This document shows positions 27,204 to 36,018 of a stretch of DNA of 64,000 nt, piece after piece (the stretch's first letter is position 1; the number at the start of each line of letters is the position of its first letter). Under the pieces are notes generated by a model. The model searched no databases and was not told the origin of the DNA. It saw only the letters and a list, made by a program, of their open reading frames with translations. Source of the DNA: an uncultured Bacteroidales bacterium (lineage in GTDB: Bacteria > Bacteroidota > Bacteroidia > Bacteroidales > UBA932); contig ONXC01000015.1 of assembly GCA_900321715.1 (NCBI GenBank), positions 1 through 64,000 on the forward strand. Direction: 5' to 3'. A program made the position numbers and the translations under genes.

Positions 27204-28214
27204 ATGAAAAAATTCACTTTCATCTTCATTGCCTGCGCACTGGTGCTGAGTGCCTGTGCCTGCGGAAAAAACGCCCCTAAGGCCGATGAAAACACTCCGG
27301 AGACGCCCGTGGAGCAGGAAAAGACCTTCGACCTGGACAGCTACAACGGCCACTTTGTGGAGGCATTGTCGGCCGCATATGACACGTTTGAGGAAACCGG
27401 AAAGCTACCCAATTCCATCAACGTGGATGGCCTTACCGTAACCAAGGGCCGATACATCATTGGCGCCTGCCTCCTCCTTGAGAAGATACAGAAGGAACCT
27501 CAGACATGGCAGGATGAAGATATCGAGACCTTCCAGGCTGCAGCTGGTGACGAATACCGCTGGAACACCTTCGATCCCGACGTAATTGACTTCCAGCACA
27601 TTAACTTCATGGCCCAGAGGCTCATGAGCTTCACCCTTGAGAGAAAGTCCCTCCCCAACTACGTAACTTTCCCTTCAGACGACCCCCAGAACCCCGGCTA
27701 CCTGCCTCAGCTCACAATGGTTGTGACAAAGCATGACAACCTGATGAACCTCAGGGCCTGCGCCGTGGTCCTTGCCAGGACATTCAAATGCAACTGCCCC
27801 ATTGATGCCCCGGAAGTCCTGGCAGCACGTGACGAGGCCATAGCAGGCCTTCCCGCCAACGCCACGGACCGCCAGAAGGCCGAAGCTATCTACGAATACG
27901 CACGTGACAAGTGGGAATGGGAAAATTACGCCAATACCAAAAAGGGCGCAGTAGGAACCATCAAAGCTAAGGGCGGCAACTGCTGTGACCTTACCCATGC
28001 CACCCTTGCCATGTGCCGCGCAACCGGCATCCCCGCCCGCTACCTTCACGGCCAGTGCTACTACTCCTCAGTTGAGGGACACGTCATCCCTGAAATCTAT
28101 GTGGACGGAAAGTGGTGGATTGCCGATCCCACCAACAACGACTCCACCTGGGGCACCCCCAAGTGGAAAGGCATGGAAACCTTCAACGGACGATACTACG
28201 AACTTGAATTCTAA
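27204..28214 (+). CDS. Lipoprotein with pseudomurein-binding repeats and C71-like transglutaminase-fold peptidase
   Basis: A 336-residue lipoprotein (lipobox VLSAC). Two PMBR-like segments lie at about 48-95 (ALSAAYDTFEETGKLPNSI, GRYIIGACLLLEKIQ) and about 135-190 (RKSLPNYVTF...LTMVVTKHDNLMNLRACAVVLA). A transglutaminase-core domain follows (about 220-325) with YANTKKGAVGTI, GGNCCDLTHATLAMCRATGIPARY, EGHVIPEIYVDGKWW and IADPTNN. The catalytic triad reads C260, H293, D308. This order, repeats then transglutaminase, is that of pseudomurein endoisopeptidases PeiW/PeiP (family C71), which cut the cross-links of methanogen cell walls. It lies 64 bases after the module protein and 6 before a GHL protein. 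A role on bacterial murein is not excluded. Confidence 0.8.
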   Translation: MKKFTFIFIACALVLSACACGKNAPKADENTPETPVEQEKTFDLDSYNGHFVEALSAAYDTFEETGKLPNSINVDGLTVTKGRYIIGACLLLEKIQKEPQTWQDEDIETFQAAAGDEYRWNTFDPDVIDFQHINFMAQRLMSFTLERKSLPNYVTFPSDDPQNPGYLPQLTMVVTKHDNLMNLRACAVVLARTFKCNCPIDAPEVLAARDEAIAGLPANATDRQKAEAIYEYARDKWEWENYANTKKGAVGTIKAKGGNCCDLTHATLAMCRATGIPARYLHGQCYYSSVEGHVIPEIYVDGKWWIADPTNNDSTWGTPKWKGMETFNGRYYELEF

Positions 28215-28220
28215 CAGGCC

Positions 28221-29108
28221 ATGTTAAAGAGAGTATTTCTGCTTGCTGCAATAGCCGCTTCCATCTTCTCCTGTGGGAAGAAGCCCCAGGAAGAGAACAC
28301 CAACGGCATCTGGCTGTGGTCCAAGTATATGAACGACGTAAACCTGGACACCTTGAAAGCCAAGGGAATAGGAAATATCATCCTTCACGAGGTTGCCTTC
28401 AAAAACCACGGAGAAGACTCTACCCTTGCGTTCATCCACGCCGCCCAGGAGCGTAACCTCAAGGTTCATATCTGGTTCCAGTGCTTCTACAAGGACGGGA
28501 AATGGATAAACCCCGTGGACGATTCTCTGAACCGCTACAAACAGGAGTACTTTGACGAGGTAATAGACCGCGCCAAACACTATGTGGGGCTTGGCGTAGA
28601 CGGCATCCACCTTGACTACATCCGCTTTGGTGGAACAGCCCATAAGCACAATCCCAGCGCAGAAATCACCGCCACGGGCTGCGTGACGGAATTCTGCCGC
28701 CAGATAAGCTCTGCCCTCAAGGCCCAGAACCCCGGTCTCATCCTGTCGGCCGCCCTCATGCCAGAGCCTGACAGTGAATACTATTACGGGCAGGATCCCG
28801 CCCAGATGGGACAGTACCTGGACATCCTCATGCCCATGATATACTACCACTGCGACTCATATCGGCCCAATGGCGCCGAATGGGCCCTTGAGGTAGCCGA
28901 TCATTTTGCCACGAAGGGCGCTCCCGCAAAGGTATGGGCAGGAATCACCACATACACGGATACTGACACCTCACAGGTGGTCCCGATGAAGGCCGTGCAC
29001 ATCCTCAGGGATGCAAAGATGTTTGTAAACCGCTCCAAGGCAAGCGGTGTGGTACTTTTCCGCTACGGCCTTGGAGAATTACCAGATTTAAACGGAATCA
29101 AGGAATGA
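28221..29108 (+). CDS. Lipoprotein TIM-barrel glycosidase-like (GHL) protein, paralogue of the one at 21869
   Basis: A 295-residue lipoprotein (lipobox SIFSC) consisting of one TIM-barrel domain: GIWLWSKYMND, NIILHEVAFKNHG, HIWFQCFYKDGKWINPVDD, GVDGIHLDYIRFGGTAHKHN, ALMPEPDSEYYYGQDPAQMGQYLDILMPMIYYH, KVWAGITTYTDTDT and VVLFRYGLGELPD. It aligns along its whole length with the C-terminal domain of the protein at 21869 but lacks the lamin-tail domain. The candidate catalytic acids are the D in HLDYIRF and the E in MPEP. Its place directly after the C71-like peptidase suggests the pair acts on the glycan and peptide of the same polymer. Its stop overlaps the kinase start as ATGA. Confidence 0.78.
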   Translation: MLKRVFLLAAIAASIFSCGKKPQEENTNGIWLWSKYMNDVNLDTLKAKGIGNIILHEVAFKNHGEDSTLAFIHAAQERNLKVHIWFQCFYKDGKWINPVDDSLNRYKQEYFDEVIDRAKHYVGLGVDGIHLDYIRFGGTAHKHNPSAEITATGCVTEFCRQISSALKAQNPGLILSAALMPEPDSEYYYGQDPAQMGQYLDILMPMIYYHCDSYRPNGAEWALEVADHFATKGAPAKVWAGITTYTDTDTSQVVPMKAVHILRDAKMFVNRSKASGVVLFRYGLGELPDLNGIKE

Positions 29109-29884
29109 TACTGATTGCAGACAGCGGCGCCACAAAAACCCAGTGGGGCTGCGTGAACAGGGACGGCAGCTGCCGACAGGACTTTTTCAGCCAGGGCTAC
29201 AACCCCAACTACATAAGCGGGGAAGATATTGTGGCCGATATCAGGGCAAACCTCCCCGCCGGGTTTGATACAGACGCCGTGGAAGCCATCTACTTCTACG
29301 GGGCCGGCGTTACCCCCATGCAGTATCCGTTTGTGGAGCGGTGCCTCAGGACCGTCTTTGGAAAGGCCGGTGAAGTGTTCATAGCCATGGACACCCTTGC
29401 ATCCTGCAGGGCCCTCCTACAGAGGAAACCGGGTTTTTCGGCCATACTGGGGACAGGTGCCAATTCATGCCTGTACGACGGCTGTAACGAAGGCCTCAAT
29501 GTAGACTCCTGCGGATTCATCCTTGGAGACGAAGGCAGCGGAGGATACCTTGGAAAACGCCTCATCACGGATTATATCCGCTGCAACATGCCCAAAGCCG
29601 TGTATGAGATCACCGGAAAGGAACTGGGCCACAGCAATGAGGAGCTCCTTGACATCATCTACACCAAACCCTTTCCAAACCGCTTCTGCGCGCAGTACGC
29701 AAAATTCATAGGGGAGCATCTGGACTTCGATCCATATTTCCCCTACACGTTCAACGCCGTGGGAAGCGTCGCATATCACTTCAGCCCCATTCTTGAGAAG
29801 GTTGTGGAACGCTATGGCATGAAAATGGGCATCATCCTCCCGGCTCCCATGGACGGGCTTGTAAAGTATCATACAAGTTGTTAG
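29105..29884 (+). CDS. BadF/BadG/BcrA-type amino-sugar kinase (GlcNAc/MurNAc kinase-like)
   Basis: A 259-residue cytoplasmic kinase of the BadF ATPase family within the ASKHA fold: phosphate loop ADSGATKTQWG at the N terminus, TLASCRALL, the GTGANSCLYDG loop, and GDEGSGGYLGKRLI near residue 145. Family members in Bacteroidota phosphorylate N-acetylglucosamine or N-acetylmuramic acid (for example MurK of Tannerella), making the 6-phosphate that enters amino-sugar catabolism. Here it would handle the sugars freed by the two GH20 enzymes and would make the substrate of the MurQ-like enzyme. It lies 2 bases before the transporter gene. Confidence 0.85.
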   Translation: MILIADSGATKTQWGCVNRDGSCRQDFFSQGYNPNYISGEDIVADIRANLPAGFDTDAVEAIYFYGAGVTPMQYPFVERCLRTVFGKAGEVFIAMDTLASCRALLQRKPGFSAILGTGANSCLYDGCNEGLNVDSCGFILGDEGSGGYLGKRLITDYIRCNMPKAVYEITGKELGHSNEELLDIIYTKPFPNRFCAQYAKFIGEHLDFDPYFPYTFNAVGSVAYHFSPILEKVVERYGMKMGIILPAPMDGLVKYHTSC

Positions 29885-29886
29885 AT

Positions 29887-31032
29887 ATGGCAAAGAACAA
29901 GTATCTTCTACCGCTTGCCTTCATAGGGATGATGTTTTTTACCGTTGGCTTTGCCACCGGTATTAACGGTTATTTTGTGCCTTTCCTGGAGAACAACCTC
30001 TCCCTCACATCGGCACAGTCCTACCTTGTGATAGCCGCTACGTTCACGGCATTCCTCGTGTTCAGTTTCCCGGCATCCACAATTATCGGCAAGATTGGAT
30101 ACAAGAAGACTATGTCCCTGGCCAGGCTTGAGAGTTTTGCAATTTACCTTCTGGCCTGCTTCATAAGCGGAACGGCAAACACGGTGCTTCAGGCGGCCAT
30201 CAACCCCTATGTGACCATCCTGGGCCCCATAGACTCGGCTGCAAGGAGAATAAGCATAATGGGAATATGCAACTCCCTTGCCCTGTCACTGCCCTCCATT
30301 TTCATTGCAGCCGTTACAAGGAAGCCCATTGAGGCAGTTGGCCTCAACGACCTTGACACACCGTTATACATCATAATTGCCGTGGTGGTTGTCCTTGGCA
30401 TAATAACCCTCTTTGCCCCACTTGAGGAGATCAAGGCACAGGGGGAGGAAAACGAGGAAGACTGCCCTTACGCAGCTGGGAAGAAATCCATCTGGCAGTT
30501 CCCGCACCTGATTCTGGGAGCGCTGGCGCTGTTTGTGTACGTAGGAGTGGAGAATCTTGCCCTCCTTACCGTCCTTGACTATGCACAGGGGCTTGGCCTT
30601 TCAAATCCCGAAAGCTATACTATCTGGCCTGGGATAGGCATGGCTGTAGGCTATGTGATAGGCATTATCTGCATCCCAAAGTTCATCTCCCAAGTAAATG
30701 CCCTGAGGATATGCACATGGCTTGCAGTGGCCGATTCTCTTGCAATAGTACTTACCCCGCCCGCTATATCAGTATGGTGCGTGGCGATCCTAAGCTTCGC
30801 CTGCTCTCTCATGTATCCGGCAATATGGCCGCTTGCGATAGTGGACCTGGGCAAGTTTACAAAGAAGGGATCTTCGCTTCTGGTTGCTTCAATTGGCGGC
30901 GGTGCCCTTATTCCCCTTCTGTTTGGCGCAATGAAAGACTGGATGGGTGCGCAGAATGCATACTGGATTTGCCTTCCTTTCTACCTTCTCATAATGTTCT
31001 ACGCATACTATGGTTACAAGATTCGCCGCTAA
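29887..31032 (+). CDS. FucP/NagP-family sugar:proton symporter
   Basis: A 381-residue inner-membrane protein with about 12 hydrophobic helices, of the fucose-glucose-galactose (FHS) branch of the major facilitator superfamily. The N terminus FFTVGFATGINGYFVPFLENNLSLTSAQS is typical of FucP, GluP and NagP proteins, which import single sugars, often GlcNAc in Bacteroidota. TNTVLQAAINPYVTILGP-type residues near 100 match family binding-site helices. It follows the amino-sugar kinase by 2 bases, so it most likely imports the amino sugar that enzyme phosphorylates. The start is the ATG at 29887; a TTG three codons earlier overlaps the kinase. Confidence 0.88.
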   Translation: MAKNKYLLPLAFIGMMFFTVGFATGINGYFVPFLENNLSLTSAQSYLVIAATFTAFLVFSFPASTIIGKIGYKKTMSLARLESFAIYLLACFISGTANTVLQAAINPYVTILGPIDSAARRISIMGICNSLALSLPSIFIAAVTRKPIEAVGLNDLDTPLYIIIAVVVVLGIITLFAPLEEIKAQGEENEEDCPYAAGKKSIWQFPHLILGALALFVYVGVENLALLTVLDYAQGLGLSNPESYTIWPGIGMAVGYVIGIICIPKFISQVNALRICTWLAVADSLAIVLTPPAISVWCVAILSFACSLMYPAIWPLAIVDLGKFTKKGSSLLVASIGGGALIPLLFGAMKDWMGAQNAYWICLPFYLLIMFYAYYGYKIRR

Positions 31033-32140
31033 AGGGTTATTCTTTGCTTTCGTCCTTGCATCCCTGACATCTGTCCGGGCTGCAGCCTGCACAACGGCCA
31101 TCGTATCGGCCGAAGCCAGCAGCACCGGCCGTCCCATGATATGGAAGCAGAGGGACGCCGACAACGTCCGCAATGGCCTTGCGCACGTGCGGGGAGAGCG
31201 TTTTTCCTATACCGGGATCTATGCCGATACAGACACTCAGCACCGCAAGACATACGGAGGTATCAACGAGGCAGGTTTTGCCATTGCCAACAACCTGTCA
31301 TACAACCTAAGGCCTGATGAAACAGGCACCCAGAACGGCCTTCTCATGAGCCGCGCACTTGGCCTCTGCGAGACCCTTGATGACTTTGAGAAGATGCTCA
31401 AGGCCGGAACAGGTCTGGAGATAAGCGCCAACTATGCGGTGATAGACGCTCACGGCGGCGCCGCCTATTTTGAGGCATGGGACAATGGTTACACCCGGTA
31501 TGACGTACCAAAGGGGGGCGCCCTGTACCGCACCAATTTTTCCCTCTCCGGAAGGGAAGGCGAAGGTGGCGGATACGTGCGATATGAGGCAATAAGCCGT
31601 ATTATGAAAAAGCAGCCCCGCGGAGGCTTCAGCCCGGAGTTTTTCCTTGACGCTTCACGCAATTTCATCAACGGACTAAGCGGTAAGGATGCCCTTAAGG
31701 GAAAGGACAGCTTTGTGTTTGACAATGACTACATCCCCCGTCCGTGGTCTGCCTCCTCAACAATAATCGTAGGTGTTGCTCCTGGACAGAAGGCCGACTC
31801 CGGAATGATGTGGTTTGTGCCGGGCTATCCGCCATGCTCTTATGCAATTGCCGCATGGGTGGCGGCCGGAGAGAATCTTCCCGCATGCATATCCGGTGAC
31901 TCCCCTGCCAATGGACTTGCGGTAGAGCTCATGCAGCGCGTACATCCCTACAAATGGGAGGGCGGCGACGAATACCTTGACGTAAAGGCCGTGAAAAGGA
32001 TTATTCCCCTTGTCAAAAGGGCCGAAAAAACCGAGCTTAAGGAAGCCAGGAAAGTGGACGGGACCAGCCTGGAGGAGATTCTCCTGTACAACCAGGCCGC
32101 CGATGCCCGCTTTGAATCATTCAAATCACTTGTAAGATGA
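31010..32140 (+). CDS. Exported N-terminal-nucleophile (choloylglycine hydrolase/C45-like) amidase
   Basis: A 376-residue protein with a signal peptide whose cleavage after VRAAA would expose the cysteine of CTTAIVSAEASSTGRPMIWKQRD as the N-terminal residue. This is the arrangement of Ntn hydrolases such as penicillin V acylase, bile-salt hydrolase and the C45 acyltransferases, which split amide bonds. Further family features are NNVRNGLAHV-type spacing, YGGINEAGFAIANN (near 83) and YIPRPWSASSTIIVG (near 240). The ATG at 31010 overlaps the transporter gene by 23 bases. Its stop overlaps the glutamate transporter start, so a linked role is likely, possibly freeing amino acids from acylated fragments. 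Confidence 0.78.
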   Translation: MVTRFAAKGLFFAFVLASLTSVRAAACTTAIVSAEASSTGRPMIWKQRDADNVRNGLAHVRGERFSYTGIYADTDTQHRKTYGGINEAGFAIANNLSYNLRPDETGTQNGLLMSRALGLCETLDDFEKMLKAGTGLEISANYAVIDAHGGAAYFEAWDNGYTRYDVPKGGALYRTNFSLSGREGEGGGYVRYEAISRIMKKQPRGGFSPEFFLDASRNFINGLSGKDALKGKDSFVFDNDYIPRPWSASSTIIVGVAPGQKADSGMMWFVPGYPPCSYAIAAWVAAGENLPACISGDSPANGLAVELMQRVHPYKWEGGDEYLDVKAVKRIIPLVKRAEKTELKEARKVDGTSLEEILLYNQAADARFESFKSLVR

Positions 32141-33462
32141 GTTTTACGCCCTGGACACTGCTAATTGATGTCGGCATAGTTTCCCTGCTGCTTCTGCTGG
32201 GGAAACTGCTCCGCGCCAAAGTTGCTTTCATCCAGAGACTGTTCATCCCCCCAAGCCTCATTGCCGGCTTCTGCGGGCTTATACTAGGGCCTGAAGTTCT
32301 TGGCTGGCTGCCCCTGTCTTCAAACATGGGCACTTATGCAGGAATACTCATAGCCCTTGTCTTCAGCTGCATTCCCTTTACATCAAGTAAGTCCCGCTCC
32401 AATGACGGCGGTTCACGCATAGGGCGTATGTGGAGCTATTCACAGGCCGGGATGCTGCTTCAGTGGGCACTTGGCGGAGCCCTTGGAATGTGGGTCCTGA
32501 GCCTTTTCTGGCCCTTGGACGGGGCTTTCGGCCTGTCCATGCCGGCTGGTTTCTGCGGCGGCCACGGAACGGCTGCAGCCATTGGAGAGGCTTTCTCCAA
32601 GCACGGCGTAGATGAAATGCAGTCACTTGCCATGACAGCCGCCACCGTGGGCATAATAGCCTCGGTCGTTATCGGCATGTGGATTATTTCCTGGGGCGCC
32701 GCCCATGGAAAGACATCCTTCCTTGGCAAGTTCGAGACCCTTCCTGAAGAACTCCGCACCGGCATCCTTCCAAAGGACAAACGAATCTCCATGGGTGAAG
32801 CCTCCTTCAGTGCCATATCCCTTGATTCCATGACCTTCAACTTTGCGTTTGTGGCATTATCGGCCCTTGGAGGCTACGGGATATCCAAACTAATAGCCCT
32901 TGTCTGGCCCGCGCTCATGCTTCCGGTATTCAGCTGCGCGTTCATCGCCGCCCTGCTTGTAAGGTGGATCCTTGGAATGATTAAGGCCGATGAACATATC
33001 TCCAAGCCCATTATCGGCCATCTCAGCGGAGCCTTCACGGATTACTTGGTAGCCTTTGGGGTTGCCTCCATCAAACTTGAGATAGTTGGGCGCTACATTG
33101 TGCCCCTTACCATACTCCTGGTTCTTGGACTGGTCCTTACGCTCATCTACGTTTTCATCGTGGGAGCACGCATTCACCGGACCTACGCCTTTGAGAAGAG
33201 CGTTTTCACATGGGGCTGGTTCACCGGAACCATGGCCATGGGAATTGCTCTCCTGAGGATTACGGACCCCGATTCCAAGAGCGGAACCCTTGACGACTAC
33301 GCCATTGCCTACCTCTACATAGCCCCAGTGGAAATTGCCCTCGTGAGCTTTGCTCCGCTGGCTTTTACCGCCGGATTCGGCTGGCTGTTCATCCTTGCCT
33401 GCGCCGTTGCCGGAGCAGGAATCCTGGGATTTGCCGCATCAAAGGGATGGCTTAAGAAATAA
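32137..33462 (+). CDS. gltS: Sodium/glutamate symporter (GltS family)
   Basis: A 441-residue inner-membrane protein with about 11 helices and the GltS inverted-repeat plan. The signature GFCGGHGTAAAIGEAF (near 140) lies in the first reentrant loop, and the second half has a matching FGVASIKL segment and GTMAMGIALLR. GltS proteins import glutamate with sodium. Finding it inside a glycan-use operon is unusual and suggests that glutamate is a product of the polymer being degraded. It overlaps the amidase stop as ATGA and is followed 5 bases later by the peptidase fusion. Confidence 0.85.
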   Translation: MSFTPWTLLIDVGIVSLLLLLGKLLRAKVAFIQRLFIPPSLIAGFCGLILGPEVLGWLPLSSNMGTYAGILIALVFSCIPFTSSKSRSNDGGSRIGRMWSYSQAGMLLQWALGGALGMWVLSLFWPLDGAFGLSMPAGFCGGHGTAAAIGEAFSKHGVDEMQSLAMTAATVGIIASVVIGMWIISWGAAHGKTSFLGKFETLPEELRTGILPKDKRISMGEASFSAISLDSMTFNFAFVALSALGGYGISKLIALVWPALMLPVFSCAFIAALLVRWILGMIKADEHISKPIIGHLSGAFTDYLVAFGVASIKLEIVGRYIVPLTILLVLGLVLTLIYVFIVGARIHRTYAFEKSVFTWGWFTGTMAMGIALLRITDPDSKSGTLDDYAIAYLYIAPVEIALVSFAPLAFTAGFGWLFILACAVAGAGILGFAASKGWLKK

Positions 33463-33467
33463 GTGTT

Positions 33468-36017
33468 ATGAGACGTATAGCATTGCTACTGCTGGCCCTT
33501 CTTGCCGTCCTTCCGGCAGGGGCCAGGACGCCTAAGAAGGGAAAGGCCGACATCGGCGTCAAATACCTTGACGCCCATTTTGCCATGTACGACTCCCTCC
33601 AGAAAAGCATCTTCAACTACGCAGAAACAGCGTATGGGGAGTTCCGCAGCGCAGATCAGTGGACCAGATACCTGGAAAGTGAGGGCTTCACCGTTGAACG
33701 CAATGCCGGGGGCATCCCTACGGCCTTTGTCGCCAGTTTCGGAAGCGGTTCCCCAGTAATAGGGATGATGGCCGAATACGACGCCATCGCCGGCATGAGC
33801 CAGGACACAGTCCCCTACCGTAAACCCCTTATTCCCGGAGCGCCCGGACACGCCTGCGGGCACAACGTCCTTGGAACAGGTTCCATTGCCGGCGCCGTGG
33901 CCGTTTCCAAATATCTTGCAGCAAGCGGAGCCTCAGGCACAGTGAAGTTGTTCGGCTGCCCAGCCGAGGAAGGTGGCGGAGGAAAGGTCTACATGATGAC
34001 GGGCGGCGTATTTGACGGGCTGGACGCCATGCTGGACTGGCACCCTGACACAAGAAACACCGTTAATAAGGCTACGGGGCTTGCAAACGTTCAGGTGCTA
34101 TTCACGTTCAAGGGAAAGTCATCCCATGCATCCGGCGCCCCCGATGCCGGACGCAGCGCCCTTGACGCCGTTGAAAGCTTCAATTACATGATGAACATGA
34201 TGCGGGAGCATGTGCCCCAGACATCCCGTATCCATTACGTAATAACGGACGGAGGAAAAGCTCCAAACGTGGTACCTGACAGGGCCAGCGTCAAGTACTT
34301 CTTCCGCAGTCCTTCCCGTGAGACTGTGCAGGACATCCTCTCAAGGGCCCTCAAGGCCGCAGAAGGAGCTGCTATGGGAACCGGTACCACCTTTGACTAT
34401 GAGCTTGTCTCAGGAAACTATGAAAGGCTTCCTAATGATGAAATGGCAGCCCTTGTGGGCAGGTCCCTCCAGAAGGTTGGAGGCATAAGCCTGGATGAGA
34501 GGGAAATGGAGTTTGCCCGTGAGGTCGCATCTGTCTCCGGGGCCAATGCATCCCTCATTGACAGGCTTTCCATAATTGTTCCTCCGGCCGATGAAGGCTA
34601 CGAAGCATACGTTTCATCAGATGTAGGAAACGTGACCTGGGCTGTCCCTACGGGCAGTTTCCGCTACTCCTGCTTCACTCCCGGCGGCGTGGGGCACAGC
34701 TGGCAGCAAGTGGCCAGCTGCGGCACCACAATAGGCACAAAGGGCGCAATAGGAGCTGCCAAGGTACTCTACTATAGCGCTGTGGAACTTATCACAGATG
34801 CCAGGTTGCTTTCCCGCGTACGTGAGGAATTCCTATCACGCCGCGGGCCGGATTTCACCTTCCAGCCCATGATGGGAAACCGCAGGCCACCCTTCAGGAG
34901 CGCTGCCACAATGTCCACCTGCATTGACAGGGAGATGTTTGACGGCCTTCCGGCAGATAATAATTCTCTGGACAGGAAATCGCTGAAGGCCGATACATCG
35001 GCCCTTACATACTTCATAAAACCGGAGTCTGTCCTGGACCAGGAAGATTCCGGAAGGTGCTGGTTTTTCTCCACATCCACCGTCCTTGGAGGTGACATCT
35101 CAAGGAACTATATCTATTTCTGGGACCTTCTTGAGAAGTCGAACCTCTTCCTTTGTGAGGTTTGGAACCACCGGAAGGAAGCCCTTGACAGCCGCTTCAA
35201 CGAGAAGATTTTCCGCCGCCCCATCTGGGACGGAGGCCATTTCATGGATGCCGTGTACCTTGTTGAAAAGTACGGGATAGTACCGGAAAGCGCCATGCCT
35301 GAAACAGAGGTGTCACTTAATCCCGATGGCCTGAAACGGGTCCTCAGGCAGCTTCTGAGGGGATACGGTCTCAAACTCAGGGAAAGCACGGAGCCGGAAG
35401 CCCTGAGACAGGAAGCCCTGAAGGAAGTGTACAAACTTCTGGAAGGATCCCTTGGCACCCCGCCGGAAAGCGGAATCAGGAAACTGGACATGAGCGGCTA
35501 TTCCATCCTCATGAATGACCCCACAAGGCCATATCATAAGATGTACAGGGTGGAGGGTTCACGCGGAGCCTATGACGCCCCGGACTGGACTTTCCTCAAC
35601 CTTCCCATAGAAGAGCTGGAAGCTATCGGCATCAAGAGCCTGGCTTCAGGAGAGCGTTTTTACTTCACGGCCGATACAGACGCCTACTCTGACAAACCGG
35701 CCGGCGTATACAGTCTTGACACATATGATATCCCGTCCCTCACCAAGGAAGAGCTGTTCCGGAGCTACGGGGCAGTATCGGCCCATGCAATGGCCATGTG
35801 CGGGGTAAAGATTGCCGATGACGGCACGCCCGAGCGCTGGGTGGCCCAGAACAGTTTCGGCCTCAAAAGAGGACCTGACGGGCTGGCCGTCATGGACCGC
35901 GAATGGTGGCAGACATATATGTTCCGCATGGTGGTGAAGACAGAGAACCTCACCCCACAGCAGCAGACAATGCGGGAACTGACCCCGGAAACCATCCCTT
36001 ATTGGAATTTATACTGA
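33468..36017 (+). CDS. M20 amidohydrolase fused to C1B (bleomycin hydrolase-type) cysteine peptidase
   Basis: An 849-residue exported protein (signal peptide to about residue 21). Residues about 25-455 are an M20 zinc peptidase of the AbgB type: PGHACGHNVLGTG (near 125), CPAEEGGGGKVYM (near 165), DWHPDTRN and GKSSHASGAPDAGRSA. AbgB cleaves amide bonds to glutamate. Residues about 500-849 are a bleomycin-hydrolase/PepC-like C1B peptidase with Q525 and C531 in DQEDSGRCWFFS, H773 in SAHAMAMCGV and N795 in AQNSFGL, so the catalytic set is complete. Both halves seem active. It follows gltS by 5 bases. The join could be natural, since no stop or frame change is seen across 34800-34950. Confidence 0.85.
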   Translation: MRRIALLLLALLAVLPAGARTPKKGKADIGVKYLDAHFAMYDSLQKSIFNYAETAYGEFRSADQWTRYLESEGFTVERNAGGIPTAFVASFGSGSPVIGMMAEYDAIAGMSQDTVPYRKPLIPGAPGHACGHNVLGTGSIAGAVAVSKYLAASGASGTVKLFGCPAEEGGGGKVYMMTGGVFDGLDAMLDWHPDTRNTVNKATGLANVQVLFTFKGKSSHASGAPDAGRSALDAVESFNYMMNMMREHVPQTSRIHYVITDGGKAPNVVPDRASVKYFFRSPSRETVQDILSRALKAAEGAAMGTGTTFDYELVSGNYERLPNDEMAALVGRSLQKVGGISLDEREMEFAREVASVSGANASLIDRLSIIVPPADEGYEAYVSSDVGNVTWAVPTGSFRYSCFTPGGVGHSWQQVASCGTTIGTKGAIGAAKVLYYSAVELITDARLLSRVREEFLSRRGPDFTFQPMMGNRRPPFRSAATMSTCIDREMFDGLPADNNSLDRKSLKADTSALTYFIKPESVLDQEDSGRCWFFSTSTVLGGDISRNYIYFWDLLEKSNLFLCEVWNHRKEALDSRFNEKIFRRPIWDGGHFMDAVYLVEKYGIVPESAMPETEVSLNPDGLKRVLRQLLRGYGLKLRESTEPEALRQEALKEVYKLLEGSLGTPPESGIRKLDMSGYSILMNDPTRPYHKMYRVEGSRGAYDAPDWTFLNLPIEELEAIGIKSLASGERFYFTADTDAYSDKPAGVYSLDTYDIPSLTKEELFRSYGAVSAHAMAMCGVKIADDGTPERWVAQNSFGLKRGPDGLAVMDREWWQTYMFRMVVKTENLTPQQQTMRELTPETIPYWNLY

Positions 36018-36018
36018 T

